Shown piece by piece: positions 1-10,736 of a stretch of 51,097 bases of DNA; position 1 is the first letter of the stretch; every line of letters starts with the position of its first letter. Position numbers and translations under genes: made by a program. Source of the stretch: Mesostigma viride (lineage: Eukaryota > Streptophyta > Mesostigmatophyceae > Mesostigmatales > Mesostigmataceae); assembly GCA_009746045.1 (NCBI GenBank), contig RPFO01001383.1, positions 64,001-115,097 of the forward strand, read 5' to 3'. The notes under the pieces were generated by a model. It saw nothing but the letters and a program-made list of their open reading frames with translations. It made no database searches and was not told where the DNA came from.

Positions 1-63
1 GGGCCGGAAACGTCTTATGTGCATAGCCACAACAATGGTAGCACTAGCATGCGGCCTAACCAG

Positions 64-560
64 CATTTCCTATGATTCTCCAAGGTAAGAGTGTAAGGTT
101 TATTCCGACAAAGCTAATATACACAACAAGACCTCCTTGCCACACCCGACATTGGCAACAAACAGGGATTATGGAGGACTAGGAACCATGTATGGTCATG
201 GTATACACAGCTTGCAAGCAGTCAACCATGTCAACCATGCTTGCACATTGTAACCTTGTCATTATAATAACAAGGGAAAGCTCACATAAGCCAATGGTGG
301 CAGCTTTTCTATGTTTCTCCCAAGTTAGAGTGTAAGGTTTATGCCAATTGCCAACCAAGCTAATCAACACAGCAACTCTCTAACTGCCCTGCCCGAGATG
401 GACAGCAAACTGGAACTATGGAGGGCAAGGAACCAAGGAGATCATGTCATACAAAGCTTGGATGCAGTCAACCATGTCAACAATAATGGCTCAGCACATT
501 GCAGTCTTGTCACATTATCATATCAAGGGAAAGCTCAAATAAACCAATGGTGGAAGCTAT
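64..560. repeat. Imperfect tandem duplication, two units of about 245 bp
   Basis: Two consecutive diverged copies begin near 64 and 309. Both carry the segment GAGTGTAAGGTTTA, a CAGTCAACCATGTCAA block, a CAAGGGAAAGCTCA block and end at CCAATGGTGG. The offset between matching blocks drifts from 239 to 253 bp, so indels have accumulated. Short ORFs overlap it on both strands, but none looks like a protein family. Confidence 0.75.
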
Positions 561-2209
561 CTACATGCAGTCACACAAACGCAATATCTCCAACATGATC
601 ATAACTATAACACATCCTTCCCTGCACGAAAAAATGTAAAGAAAACATTGGCGGCCGTTCAGCTTCTGAGCGCTGTGATGCGCTGCGAAGAAAGGTTGCG
701 TCACTCTCACACAACAAGAAGCGTCCATACGCGCAATATACTTGCCAGAGCACACTCTATGAAATCCCATACCTTAAACCTTCCCGATAAGCCATAGGAT
801 GCGACTGAAGCGTCCCTGACCACGACATCAACGAAAACAATCTAAAGCTGCCAGGCATTCGAGAACACAACGGCAACCAACGGCGAGCTAGCTGGCGGAA
901 ACTGCCCAAAAAGAACACAAAAGACTGCGAGATCAAAGAAGAAATCACTGATAGCGGAAAAAAATTCGCCACAAATCTACCCCTTGACCTCGTAAATCCC
1001 TCGCCCAAGCGCGCAACAGCGGCCGTTCTTCCATGGACAGTTCAGACACGCACAACGCAGGCCTGAATAATTACTTACCGAAAATGGCCAAAACTGTGGA
1101 AAGAGGCACCCGTTCGGTTTACAACCCCATGCTACCGATATTGATTCCTCTTTCGCGGTCAGAAACCCCTCAAATTAACGGGCGCTATCTCGATTTTAAT
1201 TTCATTCCCAAAAAAATTCGGATTACCCCGGCCCCCATGCCGATGGCATTAAATACCTAAAGCGATATTGTAAATCAGCTACTTTCCGCCACAACCCAAC
1301 ATCTTTAGCTCACCATCTTCAACATTCGAGCATTTTGGGGCATTTCTCTCGCCCCATAATTGGACTTGAGCCTAAACGCAGTCGCCATGGCCACTTGGGT
1401 CCGCAAGGGGTGCGCGCACCTCTGCACCCGCTCAGGTACGGACAGTACCGTGGACGCTGCCGCGAATTTTTCGGCGCCACAAGGTTCGCGCATGTCCCGT
1501 CCCCCCCTCCTGTTTTGTTGCCCAACCAGGCCCAAACCGAACACGACCGAGTCACCGAACGACGGGTTCATATGATTAGTTTCGGGCTGTTATTAATTTA
1601 ATGCTAGTAATTTCGCTGTTGCTACTTGCTACCTCTGACGACTGACTGACGGCCACTGGACAGCGTGGCGACCAAGTGACGCAGATCTCGCGGGAAAGGT
1701 GATTACTTACCTAAGCACGTTGCACAATGGCCTTCTAGATACGCACAATTGCAATAATCGTATAGACGGGAAACATCCTGATTTCTGAATGCTTTTAGCC
1801 TATTTGCGCGGCACTTGTGGGTTAACGTGCAATCTACTGCCTGCGCGATTCATCGGCGAGAACACTCGCGGACAAGAAAAAAAGAGGAGAATGGATGTAT
1901 ACCTTAATTTCTAATTTTGTAGCCGTGAACGCAGCGTTGAAGCCGTTAACGTAGATCCGATTTTTAATATTCTATGCGCGGCACATATGCATGCGCCTTG
2001 AACCAAAGTGCTGCTTGCGGAGCTGTCGTAGTTCTCAACGTATTATACAGTGCCGAACTACCCAATCTCAACAGACATATCTTCCCCGTTGCCCTCAGCA
2101 TCGTTTCCAAATGCCTCAGGTGTGCCCACATGCACGCGGTGCGCTCGTGGGGGCCACGCGCAAAGGCGACTCCGGCATGGTGGATGCTAACGGCTCACGC
2201 AAGGCGCCC
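561..2209. other. No recognisable gene
   Basis: About 1.6 kb with only short, low-complexity or shadow ORFs on both strands. The minus-strand ORF at 757-1008 has a hydrophobic stretch but no homology I recognise. The overlapping ORFs at 1305-1601 on both strands are GC-rich shadows of each other. If the exon at 2210 really starts the LRR gene, its promoter should lie here, but I cannot point to a convincing TATA box or other element. Confidence 0.5.
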
Positions 2210-2489
2210 ATGCGCGGTTTTCTCTTCAGCTGCAGGCGCCGCCAGGCACCTCCATTGAATTCGCTAGTACTATTCCTTACTCTGGGGATGGCGATCAGGG
2301 TTGTTACTAGTGGGCATGCTGCACTTTTCATCAAAACCGCGAGCACCCAGACGTCAGCATCCGAGGAAGAACGTCTTCAATACGATAACGGTGGCGACGT
2401 CGCAGCAAAAGAGTTTTACTCCGACACATTCTGGACGCCCGGTGCCGGTGCGTATACGCAGATTGACAACGGCGGTTTCGAATGTTCAT
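2210..2489 (+). CDS. Candidate first exon of the LRR gene: signal anchor and linker
   Basis: From the ATG at 2210 the frame encodes a short basic N-terminus (MRGFLFSCRRRQ), a hydrophobic run of about 20 residues (LNSLVLFLTLGMAI), then an acidic, Ser/Thr-rich segment. That layout is typical of a secretory signal or membrane anchor ahead of an LRR ectodomain. Two donor-like sites, GTGCGT at 2448 and GTAGGT at 2490, both leave phase 1, which is exactly the phase needed to join the LRR N-terminal cap exon at 7782. The frame is also open upstream from 1991 and closes at 2524, so an unspliced 177-residue ORF is the alternative. Linkage to the LRR exons across a 5.3-kb repeat-filled intron is inference; RNA evidence is needed. 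Confidence 0.38.
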
Positions 2490-3898
2490 GTAGGTTTCCA
2501 TTTTTTAAATGGTTGAACAGCTAGTGGCGCTAACGCTACGTTCTCTCAATCATTCCCGTGGTCAGTTATCATGACAGTGTTTTGTCAATAGCAACATATA
2601 TATGCTTGTGCCTCACTGTGTAGCTCAGGTGGGACGCCCACAATACAATAGTAGAAGTTGGCACTGCACCGGACTGCGTATCTATTTACCTTTATACGGC
2701 ATGGACGAGGATGTTGGAGGCTCGACCTGATGCTATGCAGTAATTGTACTTTTTTATTATGCGACGGTGCATTCTATGCTGTTGACCTTGCAGAAAATCT
2801 AGAGCTGGCAGCTGGGCACACTATTACTAGTGCGTCTCCAACCTCGTCGCACAAGCCCGCATACCACCCAGCAAGCCCCAGGAAATCTTATGGGTCATGG
2901 CGTCAATCATGATGCCAGCCTGGAGTCCAAGGCTCCTGCAGAGTCCGAGGTATTTTTCAGCTTTTGGTGTCAACAAGAAGAGGTGGGAAATGCATGGTGG
3001 CCATTATCCGATCTAATGAATGCATGCTCAGCGACAGGATAGCTTGCAATGACCAAGTCTTGTTAACAAAAAGCAAGGCCTATAACCAGATTGAGCCCCC
3101 ACCGTTGGTCTGTCTCTATTTATTTACATGGGCTATACAAATACAGGTTGCATGTTCCATGGATAACTGGGTATTTTGTGTGCTACTATCTTACTAATAG
3201 CTTAGTGAAGCAGTTTTAAACGGAGCAGTTTTAAGCGAAGTACACACAACTAGCTGCTAGTCAGATCGCTGTCATGGTGCAAGCTTTGATTTATGGCAGC
3301 GTGAGCTGTCCATGCATGCACATCAGGGAAAAAATGTGAGATTGCTAGTAGATAATCATTGGGGGCGTATGCCAATGCGAAATAGTTTAATTTGACCGCT
3401 TACTATTTCTGATTATCAGAGATGTGTGGTAGCTAGGATTATTGTTGCTGTCTTATACGTGGGTGTATCAAGTAGCGGGCGGAAGCAGGGCGGGGAAGGG
3501 TAGTTAGCTTAACACAGTCGCACGGAAAGTAGGCTCGGGGGGGCGGAGCACGTGGAATCGCCATGTGGCAACAGCGTAGGGTTACGCGGGGGGGTGCACG
3601 TGGAGGTTCCACGGAAAGGTAGGCTGTTGCCACGCATTGCACTGCACCCTCCGTAGTGGTCACCTGTAGGGCCGTGCACCATAACGCATAAACACGCAGT
3701 AACCCAGCTAGCGCACCGCACCCGTAGTGGTCGCCTAGGGCCACGCACCGTACCCCACCCACCCATGATGGTAGCCCAGGGCTGTATGCTAGCCCAGGGA
3801 CACACACCATGCACCGCACTCACAAGTAGTAGTGCAGGTAGAGTCTCACTTCTCACGCACCACACTGCTAACCTGTGGTTTTTCCTTCCTTTCGTTTC
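2490..3898. other. No recognisable gene (probable intron 1)
   Basis: Only short ORFs are present. An acceptor-like CTTGCAG near 2792 followed by a donor-like GAGGTATTT near 2950 could bound a small exon, but its frame and product are not convincing. From about 3560 the sequence carries imperfect repeats of a motif like GCACCG...GTAGTGGTC, leading into the simple-repeat block. Confidence 0.4.
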
Positions 3899-3972
3899 TT
3901 CTCTCTCTCTCTCTCTCTCTCTCTGTCTCCCTGTCTGTCTCTCTCTGTCTCTCTGTCTCTCTCTCTCTCTAC
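3899..3972. repeat. (CT)n microsatellite with GT interruptions
   Basis: About 70 bp of CT dinucleotides broken by GTCT and CCTG units. It opens the run of simple repeats that continues to 7464. Confidence 0.95.
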
Positions 3973-3990
3973 GTATGTGTGTGTCTCTCT

Positions 3991-4874
3991 CTCCTCTCCC
4001 CTCCCTCCCTCCCTCTCCCTCCCTCCCTCCCTCCCTCCCTCCCTCCCTCCCTCCCTCCCTCCCTCCCTCCCTCCCTCCTCCCTCCCTCCCTCCCTCCCTC
4101 CCTCCTCCCTCCCTCCCTCCCTCCCTCCCTCCCTCCCTCCCTCCCTCCCTCCCCCTCCCTCCTCCCTCCCTCCCTCCCTCCCTCCCTCCCTCCCTCCCTC
4201 CCTCCTCCCTCCCTCCTCCCTCCCTCCCTCCCTCCCTCCTCCCTCCCTCCCTCCCTCCCTCCCTCCCTCCCTCCCTCCCTCCCTCCTCCTCCCTCCCTCC
4301 CTCCCTCCCTCCCTCCCTCCCTCCCTCCCTCCCTCCCTCCTCCCTCCCTCCCTCCCTCCCTCCCTCCCTCCCTCCCTCCCTCCCTCCCTCCCTCCCTCCC
4401 TCCCTCCCTCCCTCCTCCCTCCCTCCCTCCCTCCCTCCTCCCTCCTCCCTCCCTCCCTCCCTCCTCCCTCCCTCCCTCCCTCCCTCCCTCCCTCCCTCCC
4501 TCCCTCCTCCCTCCCTCCCTCCCTCCCTCCCTCCCTCCCTCCCTCCCTCCCTCCCTCCCTCCCTCCCTCCCTCCCTCCCTCCCTCCCTCCTCCCTCCCTC
4601 CCTCCCTCCCTCCCTCCCTCCCTCCCTCCCTCTCCCTCCCTCCCTCCCTCCCTCCCTCCCTCCCTCCCTCCCTCCCTCCTCCCTCCTCCCTCCCTCCCTC
4701 CCTCCCCCTCCCTCCCTCCCTCCCTCCCTCCCTCCCTCCTCCCTCCCTCCCTCCCTCCCTCCCTCCCTCCCTCCCTCCCTCCCTCCCTCCCTCCCTCCCT
4801 CCCTCCCTCCCTCCCTCCCTCCCTCCCTCCCTCCCTCCCTCCCTCCCTCCCTCCCTCCCTCCCTCCCTCCCTCC
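3991..4874. repeat. (CCCT)n microsatellite, about 880 bp
   Basis: Nearly pure CCCT tetranucleotides. Occasional 3-nt or 6-nt units (CCT, CCCCCT, TCT) shift register, so all forward frames stay open as Ser/Leu/Pro repeats and the reverse frames as Gly/Arg/Glu repeats. The long ORFs here are artefacts of repeat composition. The + strand is a homopyrimidine tract, a sequence class known to be able to form triplex (H-) DNA; its complement is a GGGA run with G-quadruplex potential. Confidence 0.97.
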
Positions 4875-5062
4875 GTTTCTGTCTTTTAGGGGAGTGGTGG
4901 GTACCCTTGGGTGAGCGGGGGGGCATGTGGTGCGGAGGATCAGGCAGATGATGTCAGATCAGCGCAGAGGATGCAAGTAGAGGCAAACTGGGGCAATTGA
5001 GAGAGCGGCCAGGTTGAAGAAGAAACTAGCAGCGCGGATTGAGGGGAGAGGCGGGTACTCCT

Positions 5063-5182
5063 GGTTTGTTTGTTTGTTTGTTTGTTTGTTTGTTTGTTTG
5101 TTTGTTTGTTTGTTTGTTTGTTTGTTTGTTTGTTTGTCTGTGTGTTTGTTTGTTTGTTTGTTTGTTTGTTTGTTTGTTTGTT
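5063..5182. repeat. (TTTG)n microsatellite
   Basis: About 29 TTTG units with one CTG/TGTG interruption near 5137-5144. The apparent ORF (FVCL repeats) is a product of the repeat. It passes directly through a short (GGTG)n stretch into the GGGC array. Confidence 0.97.
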
Positions 5183-6123
5183 GGTGGGTGGGTGGGTGGG
5201 TGGCCGGGCGGGCGGGCGGGCGGGCGGGCGGGCGGCGGGCGGGCGGGCGGGCGGGCGGGCGGGCGGGGCGGGCGGGCGGGCGGGCGGGCGGCGGGCGGGC
5301 GGGCGGGCGGGCGGGCGGCGGCGGGCGGGCGGGCGGGCGGGCGGGCGGGCGGCGGGCGGGCGGGCGGGCGGGCGGGCGGCGGGCGGGCGGGCGGGCGGGC
5401 GGGCGGGGCGGGCGGGCGGCGGGCGGGCGGGCGGGCGGCGGGCGGGCGGGCGGGCGGGCGGGCGGGCGGGCGGGCGGGCGGGCGCGGGCGGGCGGGCGGG
5501 CGGGCGGGCGGCGGGCGGGCGGGCGGGCGGCGGGCGGGCGGCGGGCGGCGGGCGGGCGGGCGGGCGGGCGGGCGGGCGGGCGGGCGGGCGGGCGGCGGGC
5601 GGGCGGCGGGCGGGCGGGCGGGCGGGCGGGCGGGCGGGCGGGCGGGCGGGCGGGCGGGCGGGCGGGCGGGCGGGCGGGCGGGGGCGGGCGGGCGGGCGGG
5701 CGGGCGGCGGGCGGCGGGCGGCGGGCGGGCGGGCGGGCGGGCGGGCGGGCGGGCGGGCGGGGGCGGGCGGGCGGGCGGGCGGGCGGGCGGGCGGCGGCGG
5801 GCGGGCGGGCGGGCGGGCGGGCGGGCGGGCGGCGGGCGGGCGGGCGGGCGGGCGGGCGGGCGGGCGGGCGGGCGGGCGGCGGGCGGGCGGGCGGGCGGGC
5901 GGGCGGGCGGGCGGCGGGCGGGCGGGCGGGCGGGCGGGCGGGCGGGCGGCGGGCGGGCGGGCGGGCGGGCGGGCGGGCGGGCGGGCGGGCGGGGGCGGCG
6001 GGCGGGCGGGCGGCGGGCGGGCGGGCGGCGGCGGGCGGGCGGCGGGCGGGCGGGCGGGCGGGCGGGCGGGCGGGCGGGCGGGCGGGCGGGCGGGTGGGTT
6101 GGTGGGTGGGTTGGTGGGTGGGT
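5183..6123. repeat. (GGGC)n microsatellite, about 890 bp, flanked by GGTG
   Basis: A short (GGTG)n lead-in at 5183-5202, then nearly pure GGGC tetranucleotides to about 6092 with scattered GGC and GGGGC units, then (GGTG)n/(GGTT) again to 6123. The G-rich strand is now +, whereas in the CCCT array 300 bp away it is -. The long Ala/Gly/Arg ORFs on + and Pro/Ala/Arg ORF on - are composition artefacts. Confidence 0.97.
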
Positions 6124-6311
6124 GGGCCCGGGCCGGGGCTCAAAGGATCAGGGAAACGTGGCAAAAGTAAAGCAAGTAGGAGCAATGCCTGTATGCCTCG
6201 CTCTCCTTGTTTTTTGTTTTCCCCCTATGTTGTCCCTTTTCTTCTTCTTTCTGTTTTTTTTTGTTTTACCGTTTGGGGTTGTTTTGGTCATTTTTTGGGG
6301 GGGGAGGGGTG

Positions 6312-6592
6312 ATTGTTTGTTCGTTTGCTTGTTGTTTGCTTGCTTGCTATGTTCCTTGCCAGGTTCTTTGCTCGCTTGCTAAGTTGCTTGCTTGCCTGCT
6401 TGCTTGCTTGTGAAGCTGCTTACAAAGTTGCTTGCTTGCCTGCTTGCAAGTGCTTGCTCGCTAAGTTGCTTGCTAGCTTGCATGCTCACTAAGTTGCTTG
6501 CTTGCTTGCTTGCTTGCTTGTTTGCTTGTTGTTTGCTTGCTTGTTTGCTTGCTTGAGGCCTTGCTTACTTACTTGCAGCCTTGCTTGCTTGC
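6312..6592. repeat. Imperfect (TTGC)n microsatellite
   Basis: TTGC tetranucleotides interrupted by TTTG, TCGC and AAGT units. This is an older-looking array than its neighbours. It is followed by about 250 bp of ordinary sequence before the next array. Confidence 0.93.
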
Positions 6593-6847
6593 AACCATAA
6601 GTATTTCCAGTGGATACTCAGGCCAGCTGTGCCTTACATTTTCATGCCGGCTTGCCAGATGGCCTTATGTGTTCGCACCCTGCGTATTTTCCTTTGGTTG
6701 TTTCCCCGCGCATTATTGGCTGCAGGTCATGGTGCACGTGACAACGACGCATCGTCGACTTCTTGCGCACGACTTGGGTAGGCTTACCGATTTTTGTGAT
6801 TTTCCTTCCGTGGTTCTCTGGGACTCGCAAATGGCTTATGGGAGTTA

Positions 6848-7096
6848 ACCCACCCCACCCCACCCCACCCCACCCCACCCCACCCCACCCCACCCACCCC
6901 ACCCACCCCACCCCACCCCACCCACCACCCCACCCCACCACCCCACCCCACCCCACCCCACCCCACCCCACCCCACCCCACCCCACCCCACCCCACCCCA
7001 CCCCACCCCACCCCACCCCACCCCACCCCACCCCACCCCACCCCACCCCACCCCACCCCACCCCACCCCACCCCACCCCACCCCACCCCACCCCAC
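6848..7096. repeat. (CCCCA)n pentanucleotide array
   Basis: About 48 CCCCA units with a few CCCA variants near the left end. The His/Pro/Thr ORF on + and Gly/Val/Trp ORF on - come from the repeat. Confidence 0.97.
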
Positions 7097-7112
7097 GCCA
7101 CTCCATCCCACC

Positions 7113-7348
7113 CACCGCCACCGCCACCGCCACCGCCACCGCCACCGCCACCGCCACCGCCACCGCCACCGCCACCGCCACCGCCACCGCCACCGCCACC
7201 GCCACCGCCACCGCCACCGCCACCGCCACCGCCACCGCCACCGCCACCGCCACCGCCACCGCCACCGCCACCGCCACCGCCACCGCCACCGCCACCGCCA
7301 CCGCCACCGCCACCGCCACCGCCACCGCCACCGCCACCGCCACCGCCA

Positions 7349-7379
<31 letters not shown>

Positions 7380-7464
7380 CGCCACCGCTACCGCCACCGC
7401 CACCGCCACCGCCACCGCCACCGCCACCGCCACCGCCACCGCCACCGCCACCGCCACCGCCACT
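7113..7464. repeat. (CCGCCA)n hexanucleotide array
   Basis: About 58 CCGCCA units with only two or three point variants. Such homogeneity suggests recent expansion. Degenerate CCACCG/CCGCCG units continue to about 7530. The Thr-Ala ORF and its Ala-Val and Gly counterparts are shadows of the repeat. Confidence 0.97.
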
Positions 7465-7781
7465 GCAACGTACCCCCACCGCCACCACTGCAGTCGCCGC
7501 CGCCGCCACTGCCACTGTCACAGCCATGGCCTCCGCCACCACCCCCTGCATGCCACCGCAGTTGTCCTCACCGCTACCCCTATTGCTGCCTCCAGTACCA
7601 CCAATGTTGCGCTGTGGATGTTGTAAGCATACAATGTGAAATATATGTGTGTGGGGTGTACGCATACTTTGTTACCATGATGTAGGTACATGCCAGTGAC
7701 ATTCGTAAACATTTTCATTTGACCTTTCCTTGTGCGTCTCTCTTTGCTGGCACGATTGGGCGTTGCCACCGCATTTTGCAG

Positions 7782-7923
7782 CAAGCGACACCCAGGCATT
7801 ACTGGCTGTAAAGAGCGCCATCAGCAACCCAGGAAGGATATTTCATAGCTGGACTGTCGATGGACACCCTTGCACGTTTGCACACGTCTCCTGCAATGGT
7901 GGACGTGTAACCGGCTTGCAACT
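7782..7923 (+). CDS. LRR gene exon: LRR N-terminal cap (LRRNT_2-like)
   Basis: Acceptor ATTTTGCAG ends at 7781; the donor GTAAGC starts at 7924. The exon opens in phase 1 and closes in phase 2. It encodes SDTQALLAVKSAISNP, then FHSW, then two Cys in HPCTFAHVSC ahead of NGGRVTGLQL. This is the plant-type cap preceding LRRs: the DxxALLxxK start, a Trp, and a Cys pair separated by about 6 residues. In plants such caps head receptor-like kinases and LRR receptor proteins, which act outside the cell or at the plasma membrane. It defines the gene's N-terminal end and direction. No kinase domain is visible within the window. Confidence 0.88.
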
Positions 7924-9168
7924 GTAAGCATATGTGCGCTGATGCATTCAACTGTGCCCGACCTTAGTTTTCTTCATAAGAGCTCGCTATTCTAGGCACC
8001 CATTCAGGTGGTTAAGTTCAGGTGGCGCAGTTTTCAAGCAATGTGAGCTTACCTGGCATTTGTTTTCCATACATTGAGCAGGGTTAACTCCTGGAAGTTT
8101 TCAGTCTCTGCCCAAAACAGCAAGTGGACTGGGCTGTCATGAATGATTGCCAAGATGGAACCAATTAAGAAAACGATCCAGCACATAGTGCATGCCCTGA
8201 GTTAACAAGAAAGGGGGGGTAGGCGGGGGAAATGAACTGGAGCTGTTACAAGATTTGGCTATGATTCCCACTGGCCACAGTCAGGTCTGATGTTGGCAGG
8301 TGTCATTTGATTTTCATATAACATCACAAGTCCCTGCGGATTCTTAAAGCTTAGAGCTATCGCTATTTCTGTTCCAAAAGCCCACCAGTGAAGTGGTTCC
8401 GCAATATAACTCTTGCCACTTCCAGGCGGCGACGGTCACGTCAATAGCATGTGATCAATGCCAGAGAGTCTCTCAGCTTGGCCAAGTTTATTTCTGGTAA
8501 CTATTTCATGATTTGTGATGAACCGCCTAAAGTCCACTTGGCAGTGTGACTTAAAACCATGCGTCTGAGGCTGTCCCAGCCTGCGGTAATCTTTATCAAG
8601 CCATGATGGGGAATTTATTTGGAGGAAAATTGGTTGTCGCTATATGTGCGAACGGGGTAAGCCTCCAGGTGCAGGGCTGACTCACAGGTAAGTGTTGTTG
8701 TCTTTTGATGTGGGCTTCTTTAAACAGGAACACACAAACTTCTTCTTGCCTGAGTCAGCCCGCCCACCATGTTGGGTCACAATATTTGAGCGTGTCAAGT
8801 GCCATGGCTGCTGTGTTGCTGTAGTCTGGTCTTCCTGTTGGGAATTATTTATGAATTCCCATTCTCCACTGCCAGTGGTATTTTGAAATGATAGATATAA
8901 ATGTAATTTAAAGATACTACTATAAAATTATAGACATCTGCATGAGAATATTCACGCTCCTCTTTTCATATACTGCCAGCAGGTGGTGTGCTTTGTGATG
9001 TGAAACGTTTACTATACAGTATTATGCATGTTCTTTTAGTAGTATTATACTACTATAAAGTTTAATATTAGCTTCATGATGATATTTTTAATAAAAGCTT
9101 TGGATCAGTACGTGCCAAATGCTGCCAATGGCTCTCTTTTGATGGTTTGCTGTCTTCTGCGGATGCAG
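7924..9168 (+). other. Intron between the LRR cap and the first LRR exon
   Basis: About 1.25 kb between a GTAAGC donor and a GGATGCAG acceptor. I see no embedded gene. The right half is AT-rich. The short ORF at 8692-8886 is not recognised. Confidence 0.6.
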
Positions 9169-9234
9169 GATTTACCTCGATCTTTCTGGGACTGTGGCAA
9201 CAGAGCTGGGTTCTTTGACAGCTCTGACCAATTT
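9169..9234 (+). CDS. LRR gene exon: first LRR (66 nt)
   Basis: Flanked by GATGCAG and GTATGT. The product, IYLDLSGTVATELGSLTALTNL, is an LRR shortened by two residues compared with the later 24-residue modules. It shares the ELGSL core but has SGTVATEL instead of SGxIPxEL. Phase 2-2, a multiple of three, so skipping would keep the frame. It is the most diverged intact LRR module. Confidence 0.8.
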
Positions 9235-9719
9235 GTATGTTGTATGTACTCCATGACAACAATACATACTCCACGTTGACAATGTCAAACATTTTCTTGC
9301 CCTCCTAAACCTTGCTGAAAATCTTGTAACTTTCAATTTTGTTTTTCAGTGAGACGACTCTTTGCCATGCTTGTGAATTGCCCGTGGGAGGTTTCCCCTT
9401 GCCAGGGTTACAGCGCGCATGTCTGCTTGGCAGCCAACTTCAGTATGCATGTGCAGCCCATGAGCTAATGACGGGCTGTGGTAGGGGTGAAATCTTGGGT
9501 GCCAGCATAGTTGGTTTCAAGCTACTACTGGAGCGCCAGCATTGCTGCCTGGTGTTTGCCGGAGTACGCCAGCAGAGGTTTTTGGATTTCTGCTAGACGT
9601 TGACATAAGCACGAGGAATACGTCACAGTACCAGGCAGTGCTGGGAAATGCCTTTTTGCGAAGCCCCAGCATTGCTGACAGTTGCTTCCTGTTTGCCCAG
9701 TGGTCATCGCTGACCGCAG

Positions 9720-9787
9720 GAGCCCAGTGCGATCTAGCAGGCTACCCGGCACTACATCCCATCTGAGCTGGAGTCTTTGTCTTCTCT
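9720..9787 (+). pseudogene. Decayed LRR exon
   Basis: An acceptor-like GACCGCAG is followed by sequence aligning with the LRR exons: RLPGT in one frame and IPSELESLSSL in another, with two extra bases between them (length 68 rather than 66 or 72). The end is CT followed by GTGCAC, a weak donor at the expected place. The frame break means it cannot be a normal module. Its surroundings match the intron blocks that flank the other LRR exons, so it is a duplicated cassette that has decayed. Confidence 0.65.
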
Positions 9788-10183
9788 GTGCACAGACTTA
9801 CTTGTGCGAGCTTTGGGGCCTGGCACTTTCCACTGGCTGCATTACCTTCTCAACAGCCCACAATGGCCAGGTGGTCATTGACACATTTCGGAAAAGGTGG
9901 AATTGGGCAGGTAGGCTGGGCATTTTCACTACCATTTTGCATGGTTGACTTTTCATCTGGGGCTCTATTACAATGGCATAGCTGGCCCTCTCATCATTCA
10001 TACCGGAGTGATGCAGCAGCAGGTCTTTTCTTGTGTTTGCCACCAGTCCCAATTGCATATCGCTTGTGGTTGATGAGGGCCTAAGCGAACTGGTGGGCAT
10101 TCACGCTGCCTCCCTGGCTCTGCTTTACTCCGAGGCTGTTGACACTTGCATCCACGAATCGCCCTGCTTGTCTCTGTCTACAG

Positions 10184-10255
10184 GGATCTGTCCCATAACA
10201 GCCTGAGCGGTGTCATCCCACCGGAGCTGGGGTCTCTAGCCTCCCTGCGGTACCT
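10184..10255 (+). CDS. LRR gene exon: 24-residue LRR
   Basis: Exactly 72 nt between CTACAG and GTAAGTC. It encodes DLSHNSLSGVIPPELGSLASL plus RYL, a canonical plant-type LRR (LxLSxNxLSGxIPxELGSLxxL). Each intron splits the terminal Leu codon as CT|G. The preceding intron shares a block (GGCCTGGCATTTCC... CAACAGCCCACA) with the introns after this exon and after 10736. Confidence 0.9.
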
Positions 10256-10664
10256 GTAAGTCAATTTATTCATGCCAGCTGGTTGTTGGGCCTGGCATTT
10301 CCCAGTGGTTGCATCACCTCGTCAACAGCCCACAGTTGCTGGGTGGTGTTTAAGGTCAGGAAAACATGGAATCGGGCATGGGTGGGCCGGGCATTTTCAC
10401 CGCAAATCGTTTCTGCATGGTTGACTTGTTGTCTGGGGCTCTATTATAACGGCATGGCCACCCTTTAACATTCTCATCATTCATACCAGGATAAATATGC
10501 AGCAGCAGGACTTTTATGTGCTTGCCACCAGTCCCAAGCGCATCACTGTCAATGGTTGATGAGGGCCAATGTGAAGTTGCGGGCATTCGAGCTGCCTTCC
10601 TGGCCCTGTGCACTCGTAATTATTTCACTTGCTTGTGTGATGCGCGGCTTTTCCCTGCCCACAG

Positions 10665-10736
10665 AGATCTGTCCTGGAACAGGCTGAGCGGTGTCATCCC
10701 ATCGGAGCTTGGGTCTCTAGCCTCCCTGCAGCAGCT
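10665..10736 (+). CDS. LRR gene exon: 24-residue LRR
   Basis: 72 nt between CCCACAG and GTAAGTC, phase 2-2. It encodes DLSWNRLSGVIPSELGSLAS followed by LQQL. It is nearly identical to the 10184 exon, with conserved flanks on both sides, which points to a recent duplication of an approximately 480-bp exon-plus-intron unit. Confidence 0.9.

Noticed and set aside
3765-6382. Long ORFs of 350-450 residues (Ser-Leu-Pro, Gly-Arg-Glu, Ala-Gly-Arg and Pro-Ala repeats)
   Set aside because: They exist in nearly all frames at once and come from CCCT, TTTG and GGGC repeats; no unique sequence or splice context supports translation.
6642-7665. ORFs of Pro-Thr-His, Thr-Ala, Gly-Val-Trp and poly-Gly
   Set aside because: Products of CCCCA and CCGCCA arrays, open on both strands; not genes.
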